A stretch of DNA of 64,000 nucleotides from Ollibium composti (GTDB lineage Bacteria > Pseudomonadota > Alphaproteobacteria > Rhizobiales > Rhizobiaceae), in contig NZ_SSNY01000001.1 of NCBI RefSeq assembly GCF_004801285.1, forward strand, positions 1-64,000, read 5' to 3'. How positions within the stretch are numbered: position 1 is the first letter of the stretch; each line of letters starts with the position of its first letter. The notes beneath the pieces were generated by a model. It was not told where the DNA came from and did no database searches. It saw only the letters and a list, made by a program, of their open reading frames with translations. A program made the position numbers and the translations under genes. Below, one piece after another: positions 8,555-16,518 of this stretch.

Positions 8555-9763
8555 TCAGACCTTGCCGAGAGCCAGCGAGATGCCCTGGCCGACGCCGATG
8601 CACATGGTGGCGAGGGCCAACTTGCCGCTCCGGTTGTGCAGTTCCAGCGCCGCGGTGCCGGCGATGCGGGCTCCCGACATGCCGAGGGGATGGCCGAGCG
8701 CGATGGCGCCGCCGTTCGGGTTCACGTATTCGGCGTCTTCCGGAATGCCGAGATCGCGCAGCACGGCAATGCCCTGCGCGGCGAAGGCTTCGTTCAGTTC
8801 GATGACGTCGAAGTCGGCGGCCTGCAATCCCAGCCGGGCGCAGAGTTTTTTCGTTGCCGGCACCGGGCCGTAACCCATGATGCGCGGCGCTACGCCGGCG
8901 ACCGCGCCGCCGAGGACGCGGGCGAGCGGCGTCAGCCCGTATTTGCGGACGGCGGCTTCGGAGGCGACGATCAGCGCGGCGGCGCCGTCGTTGACGCCCG
9001 ACGCATTGCCGGCGGTGACGGTGCCGCCTTCCTTTTTAAACGGCGTCGGCAGCCTGGCCAGCGCCTCGACGGTGGTGCCGGCGCGCGGGTGCTCGTCCTG
9101 CGCGACGACGACGGGCTCGCCCTTGCGCTGCGGAATGGTGACGGCGACGATCTCCTCCGCCAGTCGGCCGTTGGCTTGCGCGGCTACGGCCTTCTCCTGG
9201 CTGCGCACGGCGAAGGCGTCCTGATCGGCGCGGCCGACGGAAAATTCCTCGGCCACGTTCTCGGCCGTCTCGGGCATGGAATCGATGCCGTATTGCTGCT
9301 TCATCAGCGGGTTGACGAAGCGCCAGCCGATGGTGGTGTCGTGGATCTCGGCCTTGCGGGAAAAGGCGGCATCGGCCTTGGGCATGACGAAGGGGGCGCG
9401 GCTCATCGATTCGACGCCGCCGGCGATCACGAGGTCCGCCTCGCCGGCCTTGATGGCGCGGGCGGCGATGGTCACGGCATCCATGCCCGAACCGCACAAG
9501 CGGTTGACGGTGCTCGCCGGAACCTCCTGCGGCAGGCCGGCGAGCAGCAGCGCCATGCGGCCGACATTGCGGTTATCCTCGCCCGCCTGGTTGGCGCAGC
9601 CGTAGACCAGGTCGTCGACGGCGGTCCAGTCGACCGCCGCATTGCGCTCCATCAGCGCCCGCAGCGGCACGGCCGCGAGGTCATCCGTACGGACCGGCGA
9701 GAGCGCCCCGCCGAAGCGGCCGATGGGGGTGCGGATATAGTCGCAGATGAAAGCCTCAGCCAT
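8555..9763 (-). CDS. pcaF: 3-oxoadipyl-CoA thiolase (acetyl-CoA acyltransferase)
   Basis: A 402-residue thiolase. The N-terminus [17 protein letters not shown] and overall length match PcaF. The nucleophilic cysteine is Cys90 in [26 protein letters not shown] gives the catalytic histidine and CIGVGQG the second active cysteine. It would cleave 3-oxoadipyl-CoA to succinyl-CoA and acetyl-CoA, the last step of the beta-ketoadipate pathway. Its start overlaps the end of pcaJ by 8 bp, so it is the third gene of the pcaIJF operon. A general acetoacetyl-CoA thiolase role is possible, but the CoA-transferase partners argue for oxoadipate. Confidence 0.88.
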   Translation of the reverse strand: MAEAFICDYIRTPIGRFGGALSPVRTDDLAAVPLRALMERNAAVDWTAVDDLVYGCANQAGEDNRNVGRMALLLAGLPQEVPASTVNRLCGSGMDAVTIAARAIKAGEADLVIAGGVESMSRAPFVMPKADAAFSRKAEIHDTTIGWRFVNPLMKQQYGIDSMPETAENVAEEFSVGRADQDAFAVRSQEKAVAAQANGRLAEEIVAVTIPQRKGEPVVVAQDEHPRAGTTVEALARLPTPFKKEGGTVTAGNASGVNDGAAALIVASEAAVRKYGLTPLARVLGGAVAGVAPRIMGYGPVPATKKLCARLGLQAADFDVIELNEAFAAQGIAVLRDLGIPEDAEYVNPNGGAIALGHPLGMSGARIAGTAALELHNRSGKLALATMCIGVGQGISLALGKV

Positions 9764-10559
9764 CCTTCGAGCCTCGCTTGCCGGCACTGGCGCCGGCCTT
9801 GTGTGCCGCCTCTGTGCGCGCCTTCAGGTCGCGCAGCGTTTGCAGTTCCAGCGCCGTCGGCGCCAGCGTTTCCTCGACCGTGGCGGCGAACCGGACGGGC
9901 CAGCCGCATGTCTCCTGCACCTGTTCACGGGTGACGCCCGGATGCAAGGAGACGACGGTGAATTCCTTCGTCGCGGGGTCGGGTTTCCACACGGCAAGAT
10001 CGGTGACGAGCAGTGTCGGGCCGGCCGTGTCGATGCCGAGGCGCTTGCGGTGGTCGCCGCCCTCGCCATGGCCGAAGGAGGTGAAGAAGTCGATCCGGTC
10101 GACCATGGCGCGCTTCGACTGCGCCATGGTGATGAAGATCTGCTGCGCCGACGTTGCGATTTCGGGCGCGCCGCCGCCGCCGGGAAGGCGTGTCTTCGGC
10201 CGGGCGTAGTCGCCGATGACGGTGGTGTTGATGTTGCCGAACCTGTCGATCTGCGCGGCGCCCAGGAAGCCGATGGTGATGCGTCCGCCCTGCAGCCAGT
10301 AGCGGAACATTTCCGGCACCGAGACGGTGGTGACGGCGGTTTCGCACAATTCGCCGTCGCCGATGGACAGCGGCAGCACGTCCGGCGCGGTGCCGATGGT
10401 GCCGGATTCGTAGATCAGTGTGATGCCGGGCGCATGGGTCAGGCGCGCGACGTTGCAGGCGGCCGACGGCGCGCCGATGCCGACGAAGCAGACGTCGCTG
10501 CCCTTCAGGGCGCGCGAGGCGGCAATCGTCATCATCTCGTTGGCGGTGAAGGCGCTCAT
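9756..10559 (-). CDS. pcaJ: 3-oxoadipate CoA-transferase subunit B
   Basis: A 267-residue beta subunit of a class I CoA-transferase, of the CatJ/glutaconate-CoA-transferase-like type. The catalytic glutamate is probably Glu51 in LIYESGTIG. FLGAAQIDRFGNINTT and PGGGGAPEIA are characteristic. It transfers CoA from succinyl-CoA to 3-oxoadipate together with subunit A. Start ATG 10559 overlaps the subunit A stop (10556-10558); the C-terminal tail is lysine/alanine rich and overlaps the pcaF start. Confidence 0.86.
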   Translation of the reverse strand: MSAFTANEMMTIAASRALKGSDVCFVGIGAPSAACNVARLTHAPGITLIYESGTIGTAPDVLPLSIGDGELCETAVTTVSVPEMFRYWLQGGRITIGFLGAAQIDRFGNINTTVIGDYARPKTRLPGGGGAPEIATSAQQIFITMAQSKRAMVDRIDFFTSFGHGEGGDHRKRLGIDTAGPTLLVTDLAVWKPDPATKEFTVVSLHPGVTREQVQETCGWPVRFAATVEETLAPTALELQTLRDLKARTEAAHKAGASAGKRGSKDG

Positions 10560-11401
10560 GCGGCTTTCCTCAAGTGCGCGACGCGGGCGGCGAAGGCGTC
10601 GGCGCCTTTCTCCAGCACGTTTTCCTGCATCCACGCGCGAAAGGTCTCGCGGTCGGCGGCGATGCGGTCCCATTCCAGATAGGCGGCGTTGTCGCGGTCG
10701 TAGTAGCCGTGCGCGTAGGAGGGATGCGAACCGCCCGGCACGACGGCGATGGCGGTGACGGTCCATGACGGCAGGACGGTCAGGTTGGGATGCAGGCCGG
10801 CGAAGTCGTCGACCACTTCCTCGACTGTCACCACGGCCCGCTTCGCCGCCAGCACGACCTCTTTCTGGATGCCGATGATGCCCTCGACCAGCACGTCGCC
10901 GCGCCTGTTCGCCTTCTGCGCATGGATGAAGGCGACGTCCGGCCGCAGCGCCGGCACCGCCGCCAGTGTCTCGCCGGTGAAGGGGCAGGCGACCGAGCGG
11001 ATGTTGGGGTTGACCTCGGCGAGCCCGGCGCCGCGATAGCCGCGAAAGATCGCGCAGGGCAGGCCGGCGGCGCTCGCCTCGTAGGCGTTGGCCATGGCCG
11101 CGTGGCTGTGCTCCTCGATCTCCAGCGGGCGCGGATAGCCGTTCTCGACGGCGTCGCGCAGCCGGCGCAGCAGGCCGACGCCCGGATTGCCGGCATAGGA
11201 GAAGACCAGCTTCTTCGCCATGCCCATGCCGATCATCTGGTCGTAGATCAGGTCGGGCGTCATGCGCACCAGCGTCAGGTCCTTGAAGCCCTGGCGGATC
11301 GCTTCGTGCGCGGCGGCTGTCGGAATGAGATGGGTGAAACCCTCGAAGGCGACTGTATCGCCGTCCTTCAGGTTTTCGGCGACCGCCCGTTCCAGCGGCA
11401 T
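10556..11401 (-). CDS. pcaI: 3-oxoadipate CoA-transferase subunit A
   Basis: About 281 residues. DGDTVAFEGFTHLIPTAAAH and the sequence through PLEIEEHSHAAMANAY closely resemble CatI of chloroaromatic-degrading Pseudomonas as I remember it, rather than the shorter PcaI type. First gene of the pcaIJF operon. ATG 11401 is given here; a TTG at 11413, with GGAGGA 7 bp upstream, is an equally good start and would add four residues. It is divergent from the IclR-type regulator gene, with a palindrome in the shared promoter region. Ring-cleavage genes of the pathway are not in this window. Confidence 0.86.
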   Translation of the reverse strand: MPLERAVAENLKDGDTVAFEGFTHLIPTAAAHEAIRQGFKDLTLVRMTPDLIYDQMIGMGMAKKLVFSYAGNPGVGLLRRLRDAVENGYPRPLEIEEHSHAAMANAYEASAAGLPCAIFRGYRGAGLAEVNPNIRSVACPFTGETLAAVPALRPDVAFIHAQKANRRGDVLVEGIIGIQKEVVLAAKRAVVTVEEVVDDFAGLHPNLTVLPSWTVTAIAVVPGGSHPSYAHGYYDRDNAAYLEWDRIAADRETFRAWMQENVLEKGADAFAARVAHLRKAA

Positions 11402-11432
11402 GAAACTGGTCAACTCCCGATCCTCCGCGTAA

Positions 11433-11451
11433 AAGTTCGTATTGCGAACTT
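11433..11451. promoter_or_regulatory. Perfect palindrome between pcaI and the IclR-type gene
   Basis: AAGTTCGTATTGCGAACTT: 7-bp arms around a 5-bp spacer. It lies about 20-30 bp upstream of pcaI and about 87 bp upstream of the regulator start. The core GTTCG-N4-GCGAAC resembles operator sequences I recall for IclR-type Pca/Pob regulators (GTTCG followed by an AT-rich spacer and CGC/GCAC). It is the likely binding site for the divergent regulator. Confidence 0.6.
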
Positions 11452-11537
11452 ATGTATTATATCTGATATTAATGGATGAGGCCGCCCACGGAGTCAATTC
11501 GGCGGGACGGGTTCGGTGCCGTTCGGAGAACCTGACC

Positions 11538-12305
11538 ATGCACGAGACGCCGGCTGCCAAGGATCATGTGGGCTCGCTCCAACGAGGGCTTGGCGTCGTG
11601 GAAATCCTCGCCGCCCATCCCGGCGGCCTGACGCTGACGGAAACCGCCGAAAAGGCGGGGCTGACGCGCGCCGGCGCACGACGTTTCCTGCTGACCCTGG
11701 TGGCGAGCGGCTACGCCACGCAGACCGGCCGCATCTTCACCCTGTCGCCGCGCCTGCTGTCGCTGGCGCGGACGTGGCTGCAGGGCACGTCGCTGTGGGC
11801 GTTCGCCGAGCCGTTCATGCGCCGGACGGCGGTGGCGCTGGGAGAATCGTGTTCGGCAGCGGTGCTGGCCGGGGAGGACATCGTCTATGTCGCCCGCGTG
11901 CAGGGGCCGAGCATCGTCAGCCTCGACCTGCATGTCGGCGCCCGGCTGCCGGCTCATTGCACGGCCATGGGTCGCGTGCTGCTTTCGGCGATGGATGCGG
12001 GCGAACTCGACAGCTTCCTCGCCGGCGCCCGCCTCCTGCCGAGGACGGACAGGACGGTCACCGACCGCAAAAGGCTGGCCGACATCGTCGCCGGGGTGCG
12101 TCGCGACGGCTATGCGGCGGTGGACGAGGAACTGGAGGTCGGCCTGCGCTCGTTCGCCGTCCCCCTGCGCGATCGCTCGGGCAGGATCGTCGCCGCGCTC
12201 AATGCCTCGACGCAGTCGGCGCGCCATTCGGCGGCGGAGATGCAGCGCCTGTTCCTGCCCCGGCTCCAGGAGACGGCGGCCGGCATCGAGGATTTCTTCG
12301 TCTGA
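11538..12305 (+). CDS. IclR-family regulator (PcaR/PcaU/PobR-like)
   Basis: A 255-residue regulator with an N-terminal winged helix (about residues 10-75, including LTLTETAEKAGLTRAGARRF) and a C-terminal IclR effector domain ending in RHSAAEMQRLFLPRLQETA. SLQRGLGVVEIL is the usual PcaR-subfamily beginning. Start ATG 11538 has GGAG 9 bp upstream; an open frame begins 32 codons earlier but runs through the palindrome and promoter region, so I reject it. Divergence from pcaIJF points to aromatic-pathway control with 3-oxoadipate or a related acid as likely effector. Confidence 0.85.
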   Translation: MHETPAAKDHVGSLQRGLGVVEILAAHPGGLTLTETAEKAGLTRAGARRFLLTLVASGYATQTGRIFTLSPRLLSLARTWLQGTSLWAFAEPFMRRTAVALGESCSAAVLAGEDIVYVARVQGPSIVSLDLHVGARLPAHCTAMGRVLLSAMDAGELDSFLAGARLLPRTDRTVTDRKRLADIVAGVRRDGYAAVDEELEVGLRSFAVPLRDRSGRIVAALNASTQSARHSAAEMQRLFLPRLQETAAGIEDFFV

Positions 12306-12503
12306 GGCGCTGTCCACCCGGCGCGGATTCTGAACGGCTACAGGCTCGTTGCCGCGCGCTGCCTCTTGCGCCGGACAAAGCGCCTCTCATAAGGTGCCTG
12401 CCAAACCCCGGCGGCAACGGCCGCCGCGACGACCGGAACCATATCCGGCGCCGGGTATCCAATCGGCCATCGGGCTTGTGGCCGGTCCCAGAGGAGACAC
12501 TCC

Positions 12504-13343
12504 ATGAAATTCCGTAACTTCATCGTCGCCGGCGCCGTTGCGCTCGCCGGCCTCGCCGGTCCCGCCTCCGCCAAGGAGTGGAAGACCGTGACGATCACGC
12601 TGGAAGGCGCCTACGCGCCGTGGAACATGACCAATCCGGACGGCACGCTGGGCGGCTTCGAGCCGGAACTGGCCAAGGTGCTGTGCGAGCGCGCCAAGGT
12701 CGAATGCAAGCTCGTCGCTTCCGACTGGGATGGCATGATCCCGGCGCTCAACGCCGGCAAGTTCGACATCATCATGGACGCGCTGTCGATCACCGACGAG
12801 CGCAAGCAGGTGATCGACTTCACCATCCCCTATGCCGCCACGCCCGCCGCCTTCGCCACCACCAAGGACAACGCGCTGGCCAATGCCGCCGGCACCGGCA
12901 CGGAAGTGCGGATGGATGTCGGCCAGACCGGCGTGAAGGAAGTCGACGCGCTGAAGGAAGCCTTCAAGGGCAAGACCATCGGCATCCAGGCGGCGACCGT
13001 CTACGCCAAGTTCATCTATGACAATTTCGGCGATACCGCCACGGTGCGCGAATACAAGACCGGCGCCGACCGCGACATCGACCTGCAGAACGGCCGCATC
13101 GACCTCGGCTTCGACGACAGCGTCTATTTCCAGAGCGCCTTCGACGCCGCCAAGGGCGAACTTGCCTTCACCGGTCCGCAGATCGTCGGTCCGATCTGGG
13201 GTGCGGGCGAGGGGCTCGGCGTGCGCAAGTCCGACACCGACCTGCGCGACATGTTCAGCGCGGCGATCAAGTCGGCGCTGGAAGACGGCACGGTCAAGAC
13301 CCTGTCGGAAAAGTGGTTCAAGACCGACGTTTCGCCGAAGTAA
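12504..13343 (+). CDS. Polar amino-acid-type ABC transporter substrate-binding protein (family 3)
   Basis: A 279-residue periplasmic protein of SBP_bac_3. The Sec signal ends near ASA at residues 22-24, and mature KEWKTVTITLEGAYAPWNM starts the domain. The ligand-binding region FDIIMDALSITDERKQVIDF is of the lysine/arginine/ornithine/histidine type. GAGGAG lies just before the ATG. First gene of an operon with two permeases, an ATPase, a GntR regulator and a phosphohydrolase/sulfatase-like enzyme, so the true ligand may be an unusual zwitterion rather than a standard amino acid. A long hairpin follows the stop. Confidence 0.9.
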   Translation: MKFRNFIVAGAVALAGLAGPASAKEWKTVTITLEGAYAPWNMTNPDGTLGGFEPELAKVLCERAKVECKLVASDWDGMIPALNAGKFDIIMDALSITDERKQVIDFTIPYAATPAAFATTKDNALANAAGTGTEVRMDVGQTGVKEVDALKEAFKGKTIGIQAATVYAKFIYDNFGDTATVREYKTGADRDIDLQNGRIDLGFDDSVYFQSAFDAAKGELAFTGPQIVGPIWGAGEGLGVRKSDTDLRDMFSAAIKSALEDGTVKTLSEKWFKTDVSPK

Positions 13344-13352
13344 GGTCTGCCA

Positions 13353-13396
13353 CCGGCTTGTGCGGCTCATGCGGAGGGCGTGAGCCGCACGGCCGG
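13353..13396 (+). promoter_or_regulatory. Intercistronic hairpin after binding-protein gene
   Basis: GTGCGGCTCA (13360-13369) pairs perfectly with TGAGCCGCAC (13381-13390), 11-nt loop. The stem extends outward with CCGGC (13353) and GCCGG (13392) across a small bulge. No T-run follows. Its position between binding-protein and permease genes suggests control of their relative expression. Confidence 0.65.
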
Positions 13397-13444
13397 GTAT
13401 AGAAGCCGGCCACAAAGGCTGGCCGCAGAGGGGAGGGCGCTGCC

Positions 13445-14167
13445 ATTTCGACACTGGAACTGCTGGGCTTCGGCTCCACGGGATGGGGCGCGCTGCTTCT
13501 CGTCGCCGCCGGCGTGACGCTGGCGGTGACGGCGGTGGCGCTGCTGATCGGCGCCGTGCTCGGCGCCATCGTTGCGGCGGCGAAGCTGTCCGGCAACCGC
13601 GTGCTGGTTTTCCTGGGCAGCGTCTACACCACCATCTTTCGCGGCGTGCCGGAACTGCTCATCATCTATCTCATCTATTTCGGCGGTTCCTCGGCCGTCA
13701 CCGCCATCGGCCAGGCGATGGGCTACGAGGGCTTTCTCGGTCTGCCGTCCTTCGCCGCCGGCGCGCTGGCCGTCGGCATCATTTCCGGCTCCTACCAGGC
13801 GGAAGTTTTTCGCGGCGCCTACCTCGCCGTCGCCAGGGGCGAACTGGAGGCGGCCTCTGCCATCGGCATGAGCCGTGGCCTGCGTTTCCGGCGCATCATC
13901 ATGCCGCAGGTGCTGCGCTATGCGCTGCCCGGCTTCGGCAATGTCTGGCAGCTGAGCCTGAAGGATTCGGCGCTGATCTCGGTGACGGGGCTGGCCGAAC
14001 TGATGCGCACCAGCCAAGTGGCCGCCGGCTCGACGCGGCAGTATTTCCTGTTCTTCATCGTCGGCGGCGCGCTTTACTTGATCCTTACCAGCTTGTCCGA
14101 CCAGGTGTTCAACCGGGCCGAGCGGCGGGCCAACCGGTCCATGCCGTCAGCGATGGGACAGGTGTGA
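13445..14167 (+). CDS. Polar amino-acid ABC transporter permease (HisQ-like), apparent ATT start
   Basis: A HisM/HisQ-family permease of 240 residues if it starts at ATT 13445, or 217 if it starts at GTG 13514. The ATT reading gives ISTLELLGFGSTGWGALLLV, which looks like the usual N-terminal periplasmic segment and first membrane helix; GAGGGGAGGG stands 7 bp upstream. The GTG has no good ribosome site and cuts into the first helix. No ATG, GTG or TTG lies in frame between the upstream stop (TAG at 13400) and 13514. The EAA loop is in SAIGMSRGLRFRRIIMPQ. It pairs with the next permease. Confidence 0.8.
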   Translation: MSTLELLGFGSTGWGALLLVAAGVTLAVTAVALLIGAVLGAIVAAAKLSGNRVLVFLGSVYTTIFRGVPELLIIYLIYFGGSSAVTAIGQAMGYEGFLGLPSFAAGALAVGIISGSYQAEVFRGAYLAVARGELEAASAIGMSRGLRFRRIIMPQVLRYALPGFGNVWQLSLKDSALISVTGLAELMRTSQVAAGSTRQYFLFFIVGGALYLILTSLSDQVFNRAERRANRSMPSAMGQV

Positions 14168-14172
14168 GCGCC

Positions 14173-14877
14173 ATGGATATCGAGTTCCTTTCCTCGACCA
14201 TGGTGACGCTGCTCAAGGCGCTGCCGGTGACACTGGCGCTGTTCGCGCTTTCGGTGTCGATCGGCTGCGTGCTGGCGCTGGTCATCGTGTGGATGCGCGT
14301 CGGCGGCAACCGCTACCTCGCCGGTTTCGCCAAGGGCTACATCTTCGTCTTTCGCGGCTCGCCGCTGCTGATCCAGATGTTCCTCGTCTTCTACGGGCTG
14401 GCGCAGTTCGACTTCATCCGCAACGGGCCGTTGTGGCCGCTGCTGCGCGAGCCGTTCGTCTGCGCGGTCCTGTCGCTGGCGCTGTGCACGGCCGGCTATT
14501 CGGCCGAGATTTTTCGCGGCGGCATCCGCTCCGTGCCGCCGCGCGAGATCGAGGCGGCGCGCGCCATCGGCATGTCGGGCTTTTTGCTGGTGCGCCGCAT
14601 CATCGCGCCGATCGCGCTGCGCTTCGCACTGCCGGCCTATTCGACCGAGGTGGTGCTGATGATGAAATCGACCTCGCTGGCCAGCCTCGTCACCGTCTGG
14701 GAGGTGACCGGCGTGGCGCAGCGGCTGATCTCGCACACTTACCGCACCATGGAGGTGTTCCTGTGCGCGGCGATCATCTACCTGGTGCTGAATTTCATCG
14801 TCCTGCAGGCCATGGCGCTGCTCGAACATTTCCTCTCACGCCACCTGCGCGCCGCGCCGCCGGCGGCGAAAGCGTAA
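14173..14877 (+). CDS. Polar amino-acid ABC transporter permease (HisM-like)
   Basis: A 234-residue permease, 5 bp downstream of the HisQ-like gene. Five or so membrane helices; [20 protein letters not shown] is the conserved family-3 permease segment and [21 protein letters not shown] is the EAA loop. Start ATG 14173 gives [18 protein letters not shown], a normal family N-terminus; the frame is open far upstream but in the wrong frame for the preceding gene. The stop is 10 bp before the ATPase start. Confidence 0.9.
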   Translation: MDIEFLSSTMVTLLKALPVTLALFALSVSIGCVLALVIVWMRVGGNRYLAGFAKGYIFVFRGSPLLIQMFLVFYGLAQFDFIRNGPLWPLLREPFVCAVLSLALCTAGYSAEIFRGGIRSVPPREIEAARAIGMSGFLLVRRIIAPIALRFALPAYSTEVVLMMKSTSLASLVTVWEVTGVAQRLISHTYRTMEVFLCAAIIYLVLNFIVLQAMALLEHFLSRHLRAAPPAAKA

Positions 14878-14887
14878 CGGAGCGTTC

Positions 14888-15658
14888 ATGCCCGAAGTCC
14901 CCCGCCTTTCGGTCCGCGACATCCGCAAGAGCTTCGGCGCCCATGAAGTGTTGCGCGGCATCTCGCTGGAGGCCCGCGACGGCGACGTGATCTCGGTGCT
15001 CGGCGCTTCAGGTTCCGGCAAATCCACCTTCCTGCGCTGCATCAACCTGCTGGAGGTCGCAGACAGCGGCGAGGTATGGGTAGACGGCGAGCAGATCCGC
15101 ATGGTGCAGAAGGGAGGCCGGAACCGCCCGGCGAGCCAGAAGCAGGTCGACCACATCCGCGCCGAACTCGGCATGGTGTTCCAGTCGTTCAATCTGTGGT
15201 CGCACATGACCATCCTGCAGAACGTCATCGAGGGGCCGGTGCATGTGCTCAAACGCCCGCGCGCCGAATGCGTGGAGGAAGCGCATGCGCTGCTGAAGAA
15301 GGTCGGCATCGGCGACAAGGCGAACGCCTATCCGGCGCATCTGTCGGGCGGCCAGCAGCAGCGCGCGGCGATCGCGCGGGCGCTCGCCATGAAGCCCAAG
15401 CTGATGCTGTTCGACGAGCCGACCTCGGCGCTCGATCCCGAACTGGTGGGCGAGGTGCTGCGCGTCATGCGCGCGCTGGCCGAGGAGGGCACGACGATGC
15501 TGGTCGTCACGCACGAGATGGGTTTCGCCCGCAACGTCTCCAACCGCGTCGCCTTCATGCGCGAGGGGCTGGTCGATTCGATGGGATCGCCGCAGGAGAT
15601 GTTCGGTGCCGGGGCTTCTCCGGCCTTCCGGCAGTTCATCGGCCATTTCCAGGCGTGA
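14888..15658 (+). CDS. Polar amino-acid ABC transporter ATPase (HisP/GlnQ-like)
   Basis: A 256-residue ATPase with Walker [11 protein letters not shown]-loop [15 protein letters not shown], signature LSGGQQQR and Walker [21 protein letters not shown]. The insertion [18 protein letters not shown] between Walker A and the Q-loop is typical of the HisP subgroup that takes up histidine, lysine, arginine and ornithine-like compounds. It completes the transporter and is followed after 73 bp by the GntR regulator on the same strand. Confidence 0.92.
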   Translation: MPEVPRLSVRDIRKSFGAHEVLRGISLEARDGDVISVLGASGSGKSTFLRCINLLEVADSGEVWVDGEQIRMVQKGGRNRPASQKQVDHIRAELGMVFQSFNLWSHMTILQNVIEGPVHVLKRPRAECVEEAHALLKKVGIGDKANAYPAHLSGGQQQRAAIARALAMKPKLMLFDEPTSALDPELVGEVLRVMRALAEEGTTMLVVTHEMGFARNVSNRVAFMREGLVDSMGSPQEMFGAGASPAFRQFIGHFQA

Positions 15659-15731
15659 GGCGATCGCCTTTGACCTGTCGCTTTCGGGCGTGTGCGCGTA
15701 TAGCGTGTCGGCCGATGAGGAAGAGGCAGGG

Positions 15732-16493
15732 ATGAGCCAGGACAAGCCCAGGAAGGGGCCGGCGGGAAGCCGGACGGCTGCGGGTGCCGCGCGCAGGAGC
15801 GGCAGCGTGCACGCCGCGCTGGCCGACGAGATCGGCTCGCGCATCGTGCGCGGCGACTATCCGCCGGGTTCCATCCTGCCCAACGAGGCGCAGTGGTCGC
15901 AGACCTTCGACGTCAGCCGCTCGGCGGTGCGCGAGGCGATCAAGATGCTGATGGCCAAGAGCCTGCTCGCCTCCCGCCCGAAGGTCGGCAGTCGGGTGGA
16001 GCCGCGCGAGCGCTGGAATCTGCTCGACCGCGACGTTCTGGCCTGGTACGCGACCTCGCCGGGGCGCGACACCTTCATGCGCACCGTGCAGGAATTCCGC
16101 TATATCATCGAGCCGGAGGCCACGGCCTTTGCCGCGCTGAGGCGCAGCGACGAGCAGATGGAGGAGATCAGCGGCGCCTGCCGCGCCATGGCGGCGGCGA
16201 CCTCGCTGGAGGAGCGCACGCATGCCGACACGCGCTTCCATCTCGCCATCCTGCGCGCCGCCGGCAACGACCTTTTGGTGCCGCTCGGCGTGCTGATCGA
16301 GACGGCCTTCGACCATCTTTTCCGCTATGTGACGCGCGAGGGCGACGACCTCGACCATGCGCAGAAGCTGCACGAGGCGATCGAGCGCAATATCCGCCTG
16401 CGCCGCCCGGATGCGGCGCGCAACGCGGTGCGGCGCCTGCTCGCCAACACCGACAAGATCATCGGCCCCTATCCGGGCGAATCCACTGACTGA
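15732..16493 (+). CDS. GntR-family regulator, FadR subgroup (FCD domain)
   Basis: A 253-residue regulator. The winged helix (about residues 25-95) contains GDYPPGSILPNEAQWSQTF and VSRSAVREAIKMLMAKSLL. The all-helical FCD ligand domain (about 110-235) contains DTRFHLAILRAAGNDLL, with the metal-coordinating Asp/His pattern. The N-terminus is a Lys/Arg/Ala-rich tail. Start ATG 15732 follows GAGGCAGGG. Lying between the transporter and the sulfatase-like gene on the same strand, it probably controls this operon in response to its substrate or breakdown product. Confidence 0.88.
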   Translation: MSQDKPRKGPAGSRTAAGAARRSGSVHAALADEIGSRIVRGDYPPGSILPNEAQWSQTFDVSRSAVREAIKMLMAKSLLASRPKVGSRVEPRERWNLLDRDVLAWYATSPGRDTFMRTVQEFRYIIEPEATAFAALRRSDEQMEEISGACRAMAAATSLEERTHADTRFHLAILRAAGNDLLVPLGVLIETAFDHLFRYVTREGDDLDHAQKLHEAIERNIRLRRPDAARNAVRRLLANTDKIIGPYPGESTD

Positions 16494-16518
16494 CACCGCC
16501 AACCGACGAGGCGAACGA

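Noticed and set aside
7130..9934. A 934-codon plus-strand open frame opposite the amidohydrolase and thiolase genes
   Set aside because: Arg/Asp/Gly-rich shadow frame without motifs; both minus-strand genes are clear families.
10556..11413. Glutaconate CoA-transferase as function of the pcaI/pcaJ pair
   Set aside because: The fold is shared, but the pcaF thiolase overlap, the IclR-type Pca-like regulator and similarity to CatI/CatJ favour 3-oxoadipate.
13344..13514. Frameshift or pseudogene in the HisQ-like permease
   Set aside because: The frame is intact from 13445 to the stop with all conserved regions; only the start codon is odd.
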